A program made the position numbers and the translations under genes. Shown piece after piece: positions 11,447-23,694 of a stretch of 64,000 bases of DNA. Origin of the DNA: Anastrepha obliqua (taxonomy: Eukaryota > Arthropoda > Insecta > Diptera > Tephritidae); assembly GCF_027943255.1 (NCBI RefSeq), contig NC_072894.1, positions 61,197,601 through 61,261,600 on the forward strand. The letters are read 5' to 3'. Position 1 is the stretch's first letter, and every line of letters starts with the position of its first letter. The notes beneath the pieces were generated by a model. That model saw only the letters and a program-made list of their open reading frames with translations. It was not told the origin of the DNA and did no database searches.

Positions 11447-12796
11447 AGGCATACACTAGTAGTATCACCTCTCCCTACATATTGTGTATATTCGCAACGC
11501 TTTCCATAAACGTATTCAAAATTAGCATGCTCTAGGCTGTAGGCTATTGCCACCGTAGGATTATGGTATAAACGCAAGGGCTGAAAAGTCCTGGACCTAA
11601 CACATAGATTGCACTAGTTTTATTGCATTCAGCTCTTCTTCAGTTAGTACTAACTTTAAAAACACAGCTTTTAGAATTTCATGATATTCTATTCATAAGT
11701 TTGTGAGTTATTGTGACGTTACTTTTATTATTTTCAAAACAATGGATCAAATAGAATTTTGTATTTTAATTTTAGACTGTTTGTTAATGGGAAAAAATAC
11801 CATTGAAGCAAATAAATGACTTGTAAAACGTTATGGCGACTCCCTTCCATCAGAAGCAACAAGAAAACGCTGGTGTGCTGACTCCAAACGTGGTCGTGGA
11901 GACACCGATGATGTACAACGCAGTGGATGTCCAAATGAGACACCGGAAAACATAAAAAAAAATTCATACAATCGTTTAAATGGTCGAAAAGTGTTAGATA
12001 TAAAAAAACATATTGGCTTTTATTACATGAGCATTTTATTATCAGAAAACTCTGTGCAAAGTCGGTCTCTTCACTGTTGAGCAAAAACAATTCAGTCACC
12101 ATGAGATTTGGCTCCCAGATACTAATGGCTGTTCACAGCTCTAAAAAACCTCGCTTTTAAGAAATTTCGGTCGAACGGAGAGGTTATCGTTGAATCTAAG
12201 GCCTATTTTGAGGCAAAAGATAAATTGTTCCACACGATGGAATGATTGCATTGTTCTTGATGGAAATTACGTTGCTGAATAAAGCTAACTTTGAACAAAA
12301 AATGTGTTTTTGATGTTAGGCCCGGGACTTTTCAGCTCATGTGTTAGCTGAGCGAACTTCATTGGGCGAAACGTCGCTGTCAAAATTAATATACACTGCA
12401 ATACACCAGATTGTACGGAACCAAAGCGATGGGGAACTGAATAGATTTATTTTTAATTTTGCCCCTGCCGCCGGCGACGAAATCAGGTTTCAGTGGAAAA
12501 TGTAAATACATCTTTTTTCCATAAGTTGCCTGTTAGAAAAATAATATTAGAAAGTTTGATAATTTGAATGAATCGAAAAAATTCGGGATTTATCTTCTCG
12601 CTTTTGAGGAGAATTTTGTTTTGGTTCTGATTAACTAAGTGTGAGTGAGGCGGAGTTGCTTCAGCCGATGAAGTTCGCTCCGTCATTTGCAGCCTAGAGC
12701 ATGCAAATGTTGAATACGTTTTGGAGAAACCATTGCGAGTATATATGTAAGTATTAGTGTACTAAAGAGTGAGGTGGTACTACTAGCGTATACCAA
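11447..12796. mobile_element. DNA element with ~100-bp inverted arms, split by a mariner insertion
   Basis: The left arm (about 11447-11543) and right arm (about 12685-12796, inverted) share CTAGTAGTA, CACCTC, CGTATTCAA and GCATGCTCTAGGCTG in the same order with modest divergence. Removing the mariner at 11578-12339 leaves an element of about 590 bp. Its interior has no coding frame. Target duplication and superfamily are unresolved. Confidence 0.55.
11578..12339 (+). mobile_element. Internally deleted mariner (DD34D type) inside another element
   Basis: The TIRs are GGCTGAAAAGTCCTGGACC at the left and GAGCTGAAAAGTCCCGGGCC at the right (inverted), about 24 bp long. Just inside is a transposase N-terminus starting at 11742 (MDQIEF) with VKRYGDSLPSEATRKRWCA and a stop. 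The sequence then jumps to the C-terminal part (KKFRSNGEVIVESKAYFEAK, then WNDCIVLDGNYVAE after a frameshift). The HTH and catalytic core in between, including most of the DDD triad, are missing: about 760 bp against the usual 1.3 kb. It is not able to make transposase, but the TIRs look usable. It interrupts the element at 11447-12796. Confidence 0.8.
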
Positions 12797-13823
12797 TTCG
12801 TTGACGATCCGTTAATACCGACCACGGACTGGCATTGGCGGGTAGTTTGCTTGGAAATGGAAATTTTTGAAAAACGTAATATCAAGAAATTTATGTCATG
12901 TGTGACTTGTTACGCTTTATACATGATTTTGTTTGCCGTTCCTCCAATTTGCGTATACACGCACACATACGAGTACGTGTTGTAGATATTTACATGTTTT
13001 CCTTTGTTTATATTTATCTACATATTTATTTATATTTTGTAACGATCATCTGTATGGCAATATAAATTTAGAAGCACATTCCTATTGGGGAAAAGCAAAA
13101 ACAAAAATTGTACTATTTAAATTTTAATAAAAGCGCATGTGGCACGTACAAACATATAACTTGCAAATTCAGAGGGTAATTCTGGGGTACTAGGAAAATA
13201 GTACAGTGGTGAGTATCTAATACGGTGAGCCAAAAACCAGTATCACCCACGCTTTTCAGCTTTCAACGCTTGGCGTCATACTGAGTAGCTTTTTGCAGCT
13301 CTGCTTCATTTGCATAGATTGATCCTCTTCTCTTTTTTTGGCATTCGACAATGTTTATTTAATTTTTTTTTGTAGCTTAAAAACTCGCAGTTCGCACATA
13401 ACTGCAAATACAAAGATAGATAGAAATTATGAAGTAAAATATGCTACAGCTATGCACAAGGGAATGCAATATAAATATTGTTACTATTGTTTTTAATGCT
13501 TTCGGACACAGGTAAAATACGTTGTTGGTATTTCAGTTATACATACTCGTAAGTATGTATGCGTACAGAAAGACCTGCTCAAATTACTACATTTTATGCG
13601 TGGTTGTATGAATGCAGGCATGGATGATAATAAATGTAAAATTTCCAATTAGATTTTATGTACTAAAAAGAAGAAAATATTTTTTCTAGACTTTGAATCA
13701 ATCTTGAAAAATTTTGATTTTTAAATTGAAACAAAATTAAGAATTGATATGAAATATGATAAATATACTCAATACCGATCACTTCAAATGGAACTCAACT
13801 TGGCAGTTGCGCAATAGAAATCT
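12797..13823. other. Noncoding with CA-rich simple repeat
   Basis: ACGCACACATACG-type repeat near 12950. Nothing else was recognised. Confidence 0.4.
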
Positions 13824-13825
13824 TA

Positions 13826-14488
13826 TGGGGTCTCAGTGGACTAGAATTGTCAAAAAATCATTTTTTTTATATTTCGAAAGCCTAGGCTTTTAAGAATATA
13901 CTGTCAAATTTTTGGAAGGATATTTCCAGTTTTTTTGATTTTACAGCCGTTTTAGCAGGTAGAGTCAGATTCTTCACGCGGCCGCATCAATGAAAAATAT
14001 CCACTCTCAAAATTTTAAACTCATTTATCTCGAAACAAAAAAAATGTTCAACCAAATTGTCTGAAATTATAATATGGCTATTGCGTGTACTAGAATCATA
14101 TTATTATTTTAATTATTTCGTATGTTTTGATTAAAAAACTGAAAAGAAAGCCCGATTTTTAGAGTGTAAAATTCAAAGCCACATCATTTTGTCAATTTTT
14201 TGTTTATTCTAGTACGGGATATAGCTACAAGCATACTGATCAATATTGTTTTTTTTTTTTTTTGTTTTTGTGTTTCAGATAAATAGAAGGCCAAAATGGA
14301 CAACACCGACCAGGTCTAATTTTTTTTGGAGGGTCAACTTCAGTGCCATTTTTAAAACTATTAAAATTAAAAAACAAAAATCTGTTTTTCTTTTTTGTAT
14401 CTAAAAGAAGTCAAATAAAAAGCCTACACAATTTATGTATCGTTCTTAATTTTTTATTGTAAATAGAAAAAAATCCACCGAGACCTCT
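13826..14488. mobile_element. TA-flanked MITE-like element (663 bp)
   Basis: The left end is TGGGGTCTCAGTGGA and the inverted right end is AGAGGTCTCGGTGGA (12 of 15 identical), with TA outside both (13824-13825 and 14489-14490). The interior is AT-rich with poly-T runs and no open frame. The short imperfect TIRs leave some doubt. Confidence 0.45.
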
Positions 14489-14689
14489 TAAGTCTAAGTA
14501 GGCAATATACTCAGTCTTGCCGTAAATTCAAATTGACAAATTTTATAATGCATACGGCGAGAACAAATTTGCTGAAAAAGTTCCGTTATTTTTTCTTCTT
14601 TTCTCATGCATAGTCTACTCATAACTTGTACTCAGTTTCGTGGCAAATTTTGCTGGCTAACAATGCAGTGGGGAGCTAAATAAAATCGC

Positions 14690-15545
14690 ATTGCAGTGAT
14701 TGCATTGCATAAGTGGGGTAAAAGTGCAAGTGAGATTAACGAATTGCTGAAAAAACTTACTATATCGATAATTTTTGTTTACTGTATGAGCAATCGTTTT
14801 TCTGAAGAGACAGATAGAACAAAAAGTGTTCATCCTCGTGTGCTGCGAATCAGTGCGAATCCACTTAAAAAGCAGAAAATCGTGTCCAGAGAAATTAATG
14901 TATCGATCAGATCCATTTCAAGGCTATTCGAGATGATCTCCACATGAAAGCTGCTTAACTGGTCGTCTTTTGACAACGCGCTTGAAGAAAATTAGACTCG
15001 ACAGATGCAAGCAGCTTCTTCGGTGGCACGCGGTCAACGGTCGTGAAAATATTCTTTTCACAGATGAGAAAATGTTCACTATTGAAGAAGTTTCTAATAA
15101 AAAGCAAAAAACGAAATATAGTTAAAATTTCTAAAGACGCAAAAAATGTTTCTCCAAGGGTTCAGTGTGGCCACCATCCAGCCTCCGTAAAGGTTTGGTA
15201 GGAAGTGTCTTGTAAAGGCGTAACATCTCTTCATTTCTGTAAAAAAAAGGTGAAGAACAGGGCAAAAGTGTACCAGGAGGATGTTTTAAAAGGCGTGGTG
15301 AAGCAGATGAGCAGTACTCTCTATTCGATGGAGAGCGTTGGATCTTCCAGCAAGATTCCGCTCCTGCCCATAAGGCAAAAACTACCCAGCAGTAGCCAAA
15401 AAACAATATCCTGGGTTCATAGTCGCAAAAGATTTGCCGTCTGGAAATTCATATCTGAATCCCTTAGCCTACAGCTTGTGGTCAGAATTGGAGAACATGA
15501 CCTGTCGAAGACCTCAAAGAAAATTGCGGAGTTTCAGACAATCTT
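14690..15545 (+). mobile_element. maT-like (DD37D) transposase remnant
   Basis: Fragments in family order: KWGKSASEINELLKKL (N-terminus, from 14696); a DEKMF-type first-Asp block (around 15060); RVQCGHHPASVKVW (about 15160-15200); VTSLHFCKK; and the second-Asp motif FQQDSAPAHK (about 15342-15375). A third-Asp block follows, reading YLNPLAYSLWSEL where the family has DLNPLDY.LW, so the last catalytic Asp is Ala. At least four frameshifts or stops separate the blocks. A second copy begins at 63640. No TIRs were recognised. Confidence 0.7.
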
Positions 15546-15549
15546 TGGT

Positions 15550-15850
15550 TCGACCAACGACGTAATTTGTAATTTTTTTCTTTTGACTACTTTTTCCAAA
15601 ACATCTGGTCGTATGGCGTCAAGGGCGGCTTGGATATTGCATTAAATCGATTGTTAAGCGCACTGTATGACTATATGCTGTTTTACTCTGTGAACTTCGC
15701 TAATAGATTTTTTTTTCGAAGTAAATTTCCGCATTTTATAAAAGTGGTTCTGACGTTAAACGATTCTGGTTACTGAATAAAAATGCTAACACAGTTTATT
15801 ATGTTTCATTATGTTAAGTAGAAGCTGTGAAAAAAAAGTTTGAGTTTTTC
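15550..15850 (-). mobile_element. DD41D (rosa-like) mariner remnant, C-terminal and flanking part
   Basis: The minus strand encodes NIQAALDAIRPDVLEKVV (about 15595-15640), the typical C-terminal end of DD41D transposases. It is followed towards higher coordinates by sequence also present in the related copy at 23695-24098 (AAGTAAATTT..CACATTTTA-type block). The catalytic core is absent. It abuts the maT-like fragment, so the boundary is approximate. Confidence 0.45.
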
Positions 15851-18165
15851 TTTTAACGGTAAACATTTACAAGATAATACGCCAATAATGCCAACGACGA
15901 AAGATTTAGGCGCGTGAATTATATTTATGATAGCTTGAAAGAGACGAGAAGCAATTCAAGTAATCACTACAAATGCCCCTTTCACATGCCTTCAATCAGA
16001 GCTCCTATATTTTCTCAATGTATATTACGCATAGCACTACTGTATGTAAGTAAATCACAGTTTTACATTGTTTTTGTTAGATATGTCTCGTGGTTTTGTT
16101 ACCTGTAAGATATTTTTATTCACGGTGGCACCCGACAATTTCATACCCTTCTTCATAAAAATATTAACAACATTTAAAATAATTCACAAGCCGATTCCAA
16201 GTTCTTTACTACTACTCAAAGTTTTCTGTATCCAGCTCATCGGCCAGATGCTTAAAAATAGACTGACAACTTTCTACTGAAATCGAGTTGATGCAAACAT
16301 GGAAGTAATAACAAAGTGGTAAAAATAGAACACAATGCTTAATTCAGTAGCATTTGTTGCTATGTCAACATAATCTCCAGGGAGTTCCGGAGCAAAAATT
16401 GCAATATTTACTTTTTGCTCATTTTTTGCTTTCACTGCGATGCTGTCAAATCATATGTAGTAGGTGTCTGATGCCAGTGTAAGAGAAATCGGAATACTAT
16501 TTCAGTTGCATACGAGTATATACATCCTGCGATGGATCAAATAAAAGTATATACTAGCAACAATTTTGTATTAAGGAAAGTATCAACTTTTGTTGCAAAA
16601 TAGATAACCAGATGTCCAAAGAGAAAGTGATTGCTTATTGACGTTTTGTGGATATGAAATAGTTAATATAAAAATTTTCTTCTGATTTATACTTCGAGAT
16701 GAATCTTTGTTAACATTAGAAATTATTCTGAGAAATAAACCAAGGAATACATGCACGGCAAAGTTGAGCAAAATTTGCACTGGCTGAAATACCAGTACTT
16801 GAAAATCTTATAACTGACTTTTTGAGGGGAGCATAGAACTTTGGGTACAATCATTCGCAGCTAATAACTTTTGTATTTTTTAACACTTAAATGCGAGAGT
16901 CTTTTTCAATGTTTTGGGTTAAATATATAAAGTGATCGAGATGGATATAGACATTTATATGCCAAAACGCGCAGACTTTTAAGAGTGATCGGTTTAGTGA
17001 TGCTTGCCCGTCAGTCTGTGATGCTTGCCCGTCAGTCTGCACTAAAACCTCGAGCAAAAATTAATATATTTCAATGAAACTGGATACAAATATTATTCTT
17101 TGACCAAGGTAGATTGGTATTTTAAGTGGGCGAGATCGCTCAATAACTACGCCCCCCCTGCCATAAAACGGTAATTGAGAAAAAGAAGAAACGTGATATA
17201 TCTGTTATAAATAACGAAAAATTACTTGAAAATTAAACAAAGCCAATTAAAAAATGGGCTGTACCTTGCCCACTTTTGGTTAAATTGGTGTATCTTGATA
17301 ATAATATAGGAATACATATTGCTTAGGTCCGACGTAATTGTCATTGAGGTCGCATAAGAAAAATTTTATATAAATTTTATTTTATATTTAATATATATCT
17401 GAATTTTTCCGTCAGCTCATCTGATATTACAAGCTACAACTGCAAAGAGTATTTTCTTGTTTATTAAGAGTCAGCCCAAACTAAACTTTACTAAAATTTC
17501 CACGGATATATAAAGTTCAGTCCGGATCGAATTTAGCCTTTCTTACTTGCTACGAGTATGTCTAATCTAGTAAAATTTTTCATGGTGAAATTCATTAGCG
17601 AGCAATTTGCGTAACTTATTAAGAATCATTGGCGAAAATCGTATGAGTCTAGAATTCTTTCTTCATTCAAAAGCCATTCACTCTAATTTACTCGTACAAT
17701 ATGCCATTCCACACCGCAATGAAACTTGCGTAAAGATATTAGCCTACACTTTTACAAGTTAAAACTAAATAAAGTAATTTAAAGCCTCAAAACTTTATTG
17801 AAGGAGCTCGGCAACAATATCTAACGTAAAACTACCAATGTTTCAGCCGAAGGAAGTGTTGAAATGTGTTTCCAAAAATTCGACACTTTAGGCGTATGTC
17901 CGCCTTCTACATTAACATTTATAAGCATGTAATTAAATTTGAAATGCTTTCTTTACTCGAAAAAATGTCTGCAATATGTAAGACTAAATGAGGACATCCA
18001 AGTTTATTCAAACGAAAACCAGTATTTGTGAGTTACGGCGATGATACTACCGAGATTAGCCTGTTGCATTAAGGTGGTGCAGTGGTATAGCGAAGTAAAC
18101 TATTTTTTACAATCAATGATATAACTGCCTAATTATTTCCCAGCTTACTTAAATTAGTTACTTAC
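15851..18165. other. Intronic noncoding DNA; one 21-bp tandem duplication
   Basis: TGATGCTTGCCCGTCAGTCTG is present twice in tandem at about 16997-17038. The stretch around 16800-17350 has a texture like the one at 50430-50880 (GGGCG..GCCCAC-type words) and may be one decayed repeat. No exon was recognised apart from the collagen exon that follows. Confidence 0.4.
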
Positions 18166-18226
18166 GTCTTTCGTGTGAGTACGGGGGCGGTGTTTGTAAT
18201 GGAAATCCACTGGCATCGTCCGTCGC
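18166..18226 (-). CDS. Collagen gene, middle exon (61 bp, phase 0 to 1)
   Basis: Minus strand: an acceptor with a T-rich tract ending in TTTGCAG, then 20 codons rich in Pro and polar residues (begins ATDDASGFPLQ, ends PPPYSHER), plus one leftover C before a perfect donor GTAAGT. The leftover base joins to CT at the start of exon 6151-6308 to make a Pro codon, so the reading frame continues exactly into the collagen repeat. The peptide has no recognisable domain and looks like a flexible linker ahead of the triple helix. The downstream intron is about 11,857 bp. Confidence 0.75.
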
Positions 18227-18339
18227 CTGCAAATGAAAGAGAGAAAAATAAAAATCAAATATTTATAAAAACCATTTAATATGATTATGGGCTGTGAGTT
18301 ATACAATTGTTTAATTTTATTCGAACATAGTGAGTATTG

Positions 18340-18435
18340 GGCTCTTCCTCCTATTTGTGCTGTGCGCCTTCATGTTTTTCTAGAAATGTAGGCACTTACA
18401 ATTTTATGCTACCACCAAATGACAGTTTGTGGTCG
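18340..18435 (-). repeat. Diverged SINE fragment
   Basis: GGGCTCTTCCTCCTATTTGTG followed by GCGCCTTCATG and ACAATTTTATGC matches the 3' body of the tRNA-derived SINE. It is strongly diverged and lacks the tRNA head. It lies about 110 bp upstream (in gene sense) of the collagen exon at 18166-18226. Confidence 0.5.
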
Positions 18436-20479
18436 CCCTTTCATTTTTGTATATTTTTTTCATCTAGTAACATATTAGTATGACATACATGTGTTTTCTG
18501 TGAAGTACAAAATTACTTAAGTGGAGGCAACAGTTGTTTTCAAATATTTATTATTTTGATGAAATTCGTTTTGGACGAAAAACCATGATTTATTTTAAAA
18601 ATTTATTACTTAAAATTCTTTTCCCGTATGAAATTATAAACTTTTTGAAATATGTGAAGAAAATAATTGCACTTCTAGAATAAGAAAAAGTGTTCTTCAA
18701 TCAGGTATGGTCTTATATATAACGATAAATTCGAAGCTGTACTCCGTAAGTAGTACTTTAAACTAACATTAAACGTCATTAGACGCACTTTTTTGTAATA
18801 TAAAAAAAATATTTTTGCAATTTTTCTTATTGCAATCCTTCTACTGCAAGCAGTAGGTCTAGTGGCCGCTTCTTCTGTGAAAAAATTATTATATTCTAGT
18901 ATATATACAAACTAAATTTGCAACGCAATGCTTGAAAAAATAAATAAATCATTAGATAATTAGCATAACCTTAGAAGTGGTCGATTGACTTGGAGTTGTA
19001 ATTTTCTATAATTTTCTTCACTTCACATTTCCACTAAAAATCTCACCAATCTTGCGATATGTTGCTCTTAATGATCGACAATTTTCATACAAAGTTTCAG
19101 TACTTTTAACGCATTATTCTATAGTGTGAAATGCGCATCTGTCTTCTTAAAAAATATTAAAAATTATTTAAAAAAGATGTGGAAATTATTCTCTACAGAA
19201 ATCTAGGCGTCACTTTTGAAAAACCTTTTGTGTAGAAATTTTAGGTGCATTATCGAATGCTTTTTTGAGATAGCTTAATTTTATTGTGACAAGTGCAAAA
19301 AGTATGATGTTACAAAGTGTGTATATACATATAAACTTACAGCAACCCATCGCTGAGAAAGGCGCGAAGATAGTGTAAATACAAAAAATTGAAACTCATG
19401 CGGACAATGGGTAAGTCAACGATAAGTCAACTGCACTGATAAGATGCAAGGAACACAAAGACTCTTTTGGTTTGGAATTCATGGTATTATTCCTTGATGG
19501 TTACTCTAAGATTGCTTTTACACTTAAGACTTGTATAGCTAACGGTGGATTGAGTAAGATTGAGTATAGCTAACGGTAAGGGTAAATGTGAGAGGAAGAG
19601 CAAAAGGGGAAAGCAGTTTTACATAACTTGCTTACGTGAGTGCATAAGTACGATGAGAGGGCGTGAATGCAAATTTGATGAATACGTCGCAAGCGTGGTG
19701 ACGATGAATTAGTGAGGAGTTAAAGAGCCTCAAAAGAGACGTTCTGAAATATTTTTTAATTCGGATGCTAGAATTCGATATCCAAGTGGTTAAAAAACTT
19801 AAGTTGTTTACTTTTTTAAATGACAGTCAGCTAATTTTCGGAGCTTCGTGAGTTTGATGCGTTAAAACATACTGACTAGGAATTAAAAGACAAGAAGTGA
19901 AAAATAAAAAATGTTTTGAAAAAGATAAACTTTTGAGTTTTTTTGTAAAACTTCCCTGATCTTGTTAAATTGGTATTTTACTAAGAGTGATTTATTCTCA
20001 CATGAGTAACCCTCTTATTTTGAACTGGTCCTTGCCATAGCGACGTTCACGGTTCGATATTAAAATTATTATCACGGTGAAATATTATTAAGTAAGAATT
20101 ATTGTTTACATTTCTAATATCTGTAACAGTCAAACATAAATTTATGTGGGAGCTTAATCGAACTTGAAACAGTATTAGTATAATTGGAACATGATAACAT
20201 TTTACCAAGTGCACCAACATAATAAAAGAATAATAAATGAGAGTCGAATGTGCGTAGCTAGCGAAATTTGAAGATTCATCTTACAAATATTTTGAACAAA
20301 CCTCGTATATACATAAGACATTATTCAAATGCAAGAATGAAAGACTGCCATTTTGCGGTTTTAAAACGAAAAGTTTTCTTGGCTAGACAACTCAAAAAAA
20401 TGAGAAATGCTTATGATCTAAGATGCGAGGACATGGAAAATGTCACAAGAAATTGGAATGTTAAATGTGAAATATTGCT
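18436..20479. other. Intronic noncoding DNA
   Basis: A repeated GTATAGCTAACGGT lies at about 19535-19580. The 73-residue open frame at 20268-20489 precedes an RT fragment and may be LINE-derived, but shows no motif I can name. Confidence 0.4.
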
Positions 20480-21556
20480 GAAAGAATAATTGAAGACTAC
20501 CAATGCGGATTTCGTAGAGGCAATTCTACAATCGACCAATGTTTTGTTCTTAGCCAAATGTTTGAAAAACACTATGAATACGGGCTAGATGTTCACTGCC
20601 TGTTCATTGATTTCAAAAAAGCCTTCCACAGTGTTAAAAGAGATAGAATCCAGCACATATTGCTTATTCTTGGAATACCTGCCAAACTAGTAAGACTCGG
20701 TAGCGCAACGCTCACAAATACAATTTGACGCTGCACTTTGTCGTAAGGGAAGTCAACAAAGGTGGTACCGTGATAACTAAAACAACCCAAATTTGTGCTT
20801 ATGCAGATGACATCGCTATTCTCTCAAGAAATAGGAATGACTTAAAAGAAATTTTCTTAAAAATTAACAAAATTGCTAACGATATTGGCCTTTTTGTAAA
20901 CGAGGGCAAAACTAAATATCTGTTAAAATCGAGGCGGCCTGCACATATGCCAAATTTCCATGTGAAGCCTATACTTTTGAAGCAGTGCAGCATTTTATGT
21001 TCGCATGTAGCGGTGATTCAACTTCCGTCGTCAGGGATCGCACTAACGCCGCCAACAAAGCGTATTACGCCCACCTTAACTTGTTCAAGTCCCGACTGCA
21101 AAGTTCACTATGTACAAGACCCTTATTCGACCAATCCTAACTTATGGTTGTGAGGTATGGAATCTCAAGGTCGATGATTGTGCTCAGATTGCTCGCATGG
21201 AAAGAAAAATTTTAAGAAAGATCTTTGGCCCAATAAGAATGGATGTTGATACCTATAGAATCCGATTGAACTCTGAACTGAACGATCTAACTCAGAACGA
21301 GACAGCTGTGCGTTTTGTTAAAGCGCATAAGATGGCTAGGTCATGTGATCCGTATGCCTGTTGACTGTACCGTGAAGAAAGCCTTGACAGGAAAGCTAAT
21401 GGGCGTGAAGGTCAAAGGCAGACCGAGGAACCGTTGGAAAGACGCAGTGGAACACGATCTTAAGAAGCTGGGAATACGTAACCACGAAGCAACAGATCAA
21501 GATAGACCGCTTTGGATCCGCGTTGTAACGGTAAGAAATAAGAAGAAGAAGCTTTG
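20480..21556 (+). mobile_element. RTE-like non-LTR retrotransposon, 5'-truncated and frameshifted
   Basis: Reverse transcriptase blocks occur in order: YQCGFRRGNSTIDQ (about 20495-20536), FIDFKKAF (about 20603-20627), YADDIAIL with the catalytic Asp pair (20799-20822), GLFVNEGKTKYL, YKTLIRPILTYGCEVW (from 21113), ARMERKILRKIFGPI (about 21190-21235), RWLGHVIRM and KGRPRNRWKDAVEHDLKKLG. At least three frameshifts separate them, and the block with the GLRQGDPLSP motif is deleted near 20725. The 3' end is an AAG repeat (about 21539-21553). The N-terminal endonuclease is missing. The clade call rests on the C-terminal wording. Confidence 0.8.
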
Positions 21557-21559
21557 AAA

Positions 21560-21965
21560 CATACAATAAAGGAAAAATGTGGCAACGTGTAACGAATAGT
21601 ACTGACAGAGTATATAAGTTTTTAGATCATAATATAAGACATAATCTCGGGATCTCGTTAATTTTTAAAACTAGGAGTCGGGGCATACTAAACGGGCTGT
21701 ATAAGAAAAACTGCTCCATCTGTAACTTAAAAGAAATTGAAACAGTCCAGCATTTTATCGACACGTAGCTTTTGAGGAAACTTTTTTTAGTGCAATTTGA
21801 AATTGTAATATACAAATGCGTACACTTTGATGATCCAAATTGGAAACATCTTAGGAGCTTTGTATAAGTATATTGGATGAATAATTTTGATCATTTTATG
21901 TAATACCTTTTTTGTATTTTACTATATTTACAAGTGGTATAACTAATAAAAATCTATCTATCTAA
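21560..21965 (+). mobile_element. Second non-LTR element, 3' end with zinc knuckle and TATC tail
   Basis: Directly after the AAG tail of the previous element, a different frame encodes RSRGILNGLYKKNCSICNL and then EIETVQHFI. This is a CxxC...H arrangement typical of the C-terminal knuckle of R1/I-type LINE ORF2. The sequence ends in a TCTATCTATCT run at about 21951-21962, a typical microsatellite-like LINE tail. The rest of the element is missing. Confidence 0.55.
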
Positions 21966-23436
21966 CCGTGTAAGGTTAATTATGGTTTTTTGTCGTAAAT
22001 AGCTTAATAGGTATTCCTTTTGTTTTAGCTACAGCTACTCTTTTTTATCTAATTCTTAAAATTTTTGTATCAAATTGTATGACTGGGTAGCTTTCTAAGT
22101 TCTGCACACAAAAAAGTATAATTCAAAATCCTGCGATGTGTGAGAAAAAACCAAGACGCACACTATAAATTCTGAGATAAGCTCTGCCGCTACACTGGAA
22201 TTACTGTTAAGTGCATAAAATGGAATGCAAAGGCATTTTCTCCTTCCGAGTAAATAAGTTCACAGCGATGGAAAAACTGGTTACGAATACAACAAAAAAC
22301 AAGTGAAAGAGTTCAGGGAGTCTTGTGACTTATTATATGAACACAAACAGGGTGGATATATTCACACACACATGCATAGTTCAGATGTAGATATAGCTCA
22401 CAAAAGTCAGGAAGAAGAGAAGATATCCACAGATGTTTACAGTGAAATTTTTTATGCTACTTATTTAAATACACTTGAACTCACATGATTAAATCATTTT
22501 AGTTCTTACAATAATCGCAATATCTTGCATACAATTTTTTCTTTTTTCGTTGAAAACTTTCCTCCATATAAAGCATAAGTGCAAAAGTCTTTTATATGGA
22601 GGAAAATGTTCAACATCGCTTGCATAAGAAATTGTCAGAAATCAATACGATTTTTGGCCGACTTTAAACTTACCATTAATTATAATAAAATTGTAAGAAC
22701 TATAAAATTGCCTTTAAAATGTATGTGCATACAAATCTTGCGAAAAAATAATACATTTTGTCAGAAAATAAAGTGACATAATTATGTGTGCACAGGTAAA
22801 GATGTACATATATCATAAATTGGCAATAAATTTTGCATTTGAAAGCGTAGCAAAACTCAAAATCTAACACAATTTTCATAATACCTTTTCAACTTTTATT
22901 TTATTCTGGATTTTTTCGTTTTTATTAACGTTTGTATCCCAACATTTTGATTTTCCTTCTCCAATGCACAATAAAAATTTATTTGCAACTTATCAATATG
23001 TTATGGGAAAAAAAAATTCTAGAGCCAACAACAACATTGGCATTAAAATATTCTTTTGCTCTCCCATCGCCCTAACTCGTTTGCAATGCTTTTGTTTGAT
23101 TGCGCGTTGTAAGCATATACATACATATATACATACCATGCATATATGAGTATATGTATATTTATGTATATATGCATATGCACCCACAACTGTGACATTT
23201 CCAATATGAATGTGGTTGAGTTTAAATGAATGTAGAGAAAAAAAAAATTTTGGTGGCTCGGGTGCTTTTTTGAAGAGCCTAATAATTTAAAATGATAATA
23301 CAAAACTGAAACGTGGTTGGAATGAAATTTTTTCAAAATAATTTGGTGGATAATTCAGGCATGTGTCCACCGCGACTACGAGTTACTTGGTCCATTCGAT
23401 TACTCTATGTTTTAAATAAAAAAATAAATATAAATA
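21966..23436. other. Intronic noncoding DNA with hairpin and TATG repeats
   Basis: A short inverted repeat is listed separately at 22550-22613. ATACATATAT-type simple repeats lie at 23110-23180. Otherwise nothing recognised. Confidence 0.4.
22550..22613. repeat. 64-nt hairpin (23-bp arms, 18-nt loop)
   Basis: Arms 22550-22572 and 22591-22613 are inverted copies with 21 of 23 positions pairing, centred on TTTCCTCCATATAAA and its complement. The size resembles a pre-miRNA but could equally be a chance or MITE-derived palindrome. No conservation data are available here. Confidence 0.5.
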
Positions 23437-23692
23437 ATTGGCACGTACACTTCTGTTAGGTGTTTGGCCGAGCTCCTCCTCCTATTTGTGGTGTGCGTCT
23501 TGGTGTTGTTCCACAAATTAAGGGACCTACAGTTTCAAGCCGACTCCGAACGGCAGATATTTTTATGAGGAGCTTTTTCATGGCAGAAATACACTCGGAG
23601 GTTTGCCATTGCCTGCCGAGGGGCGACCGCTATTAGAAAAATGTTTTTATTAATTTTGCTTTCACCGAGATCCGCCTAAATACCTTTTCGAA
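23437..23692 (-). repeat. tRNA-derived SINE, head truncated
   Basis: It matches the reference SINE from its AT-rich tail (TAAATATAAATAATTGGC, about 23420-23445) through GTGTTTGGCCGAGCTCCTCC, TTTTTCATGGCAG and CATTGCCTGCCGAGGGGCG. It ends at the B-box region (CACCGAGATCC, about 23671). The A-box part is missing and the sequence runs straight into a DD41D element. Confidence 0.8.
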
Positions 23693-23694
23693 TA

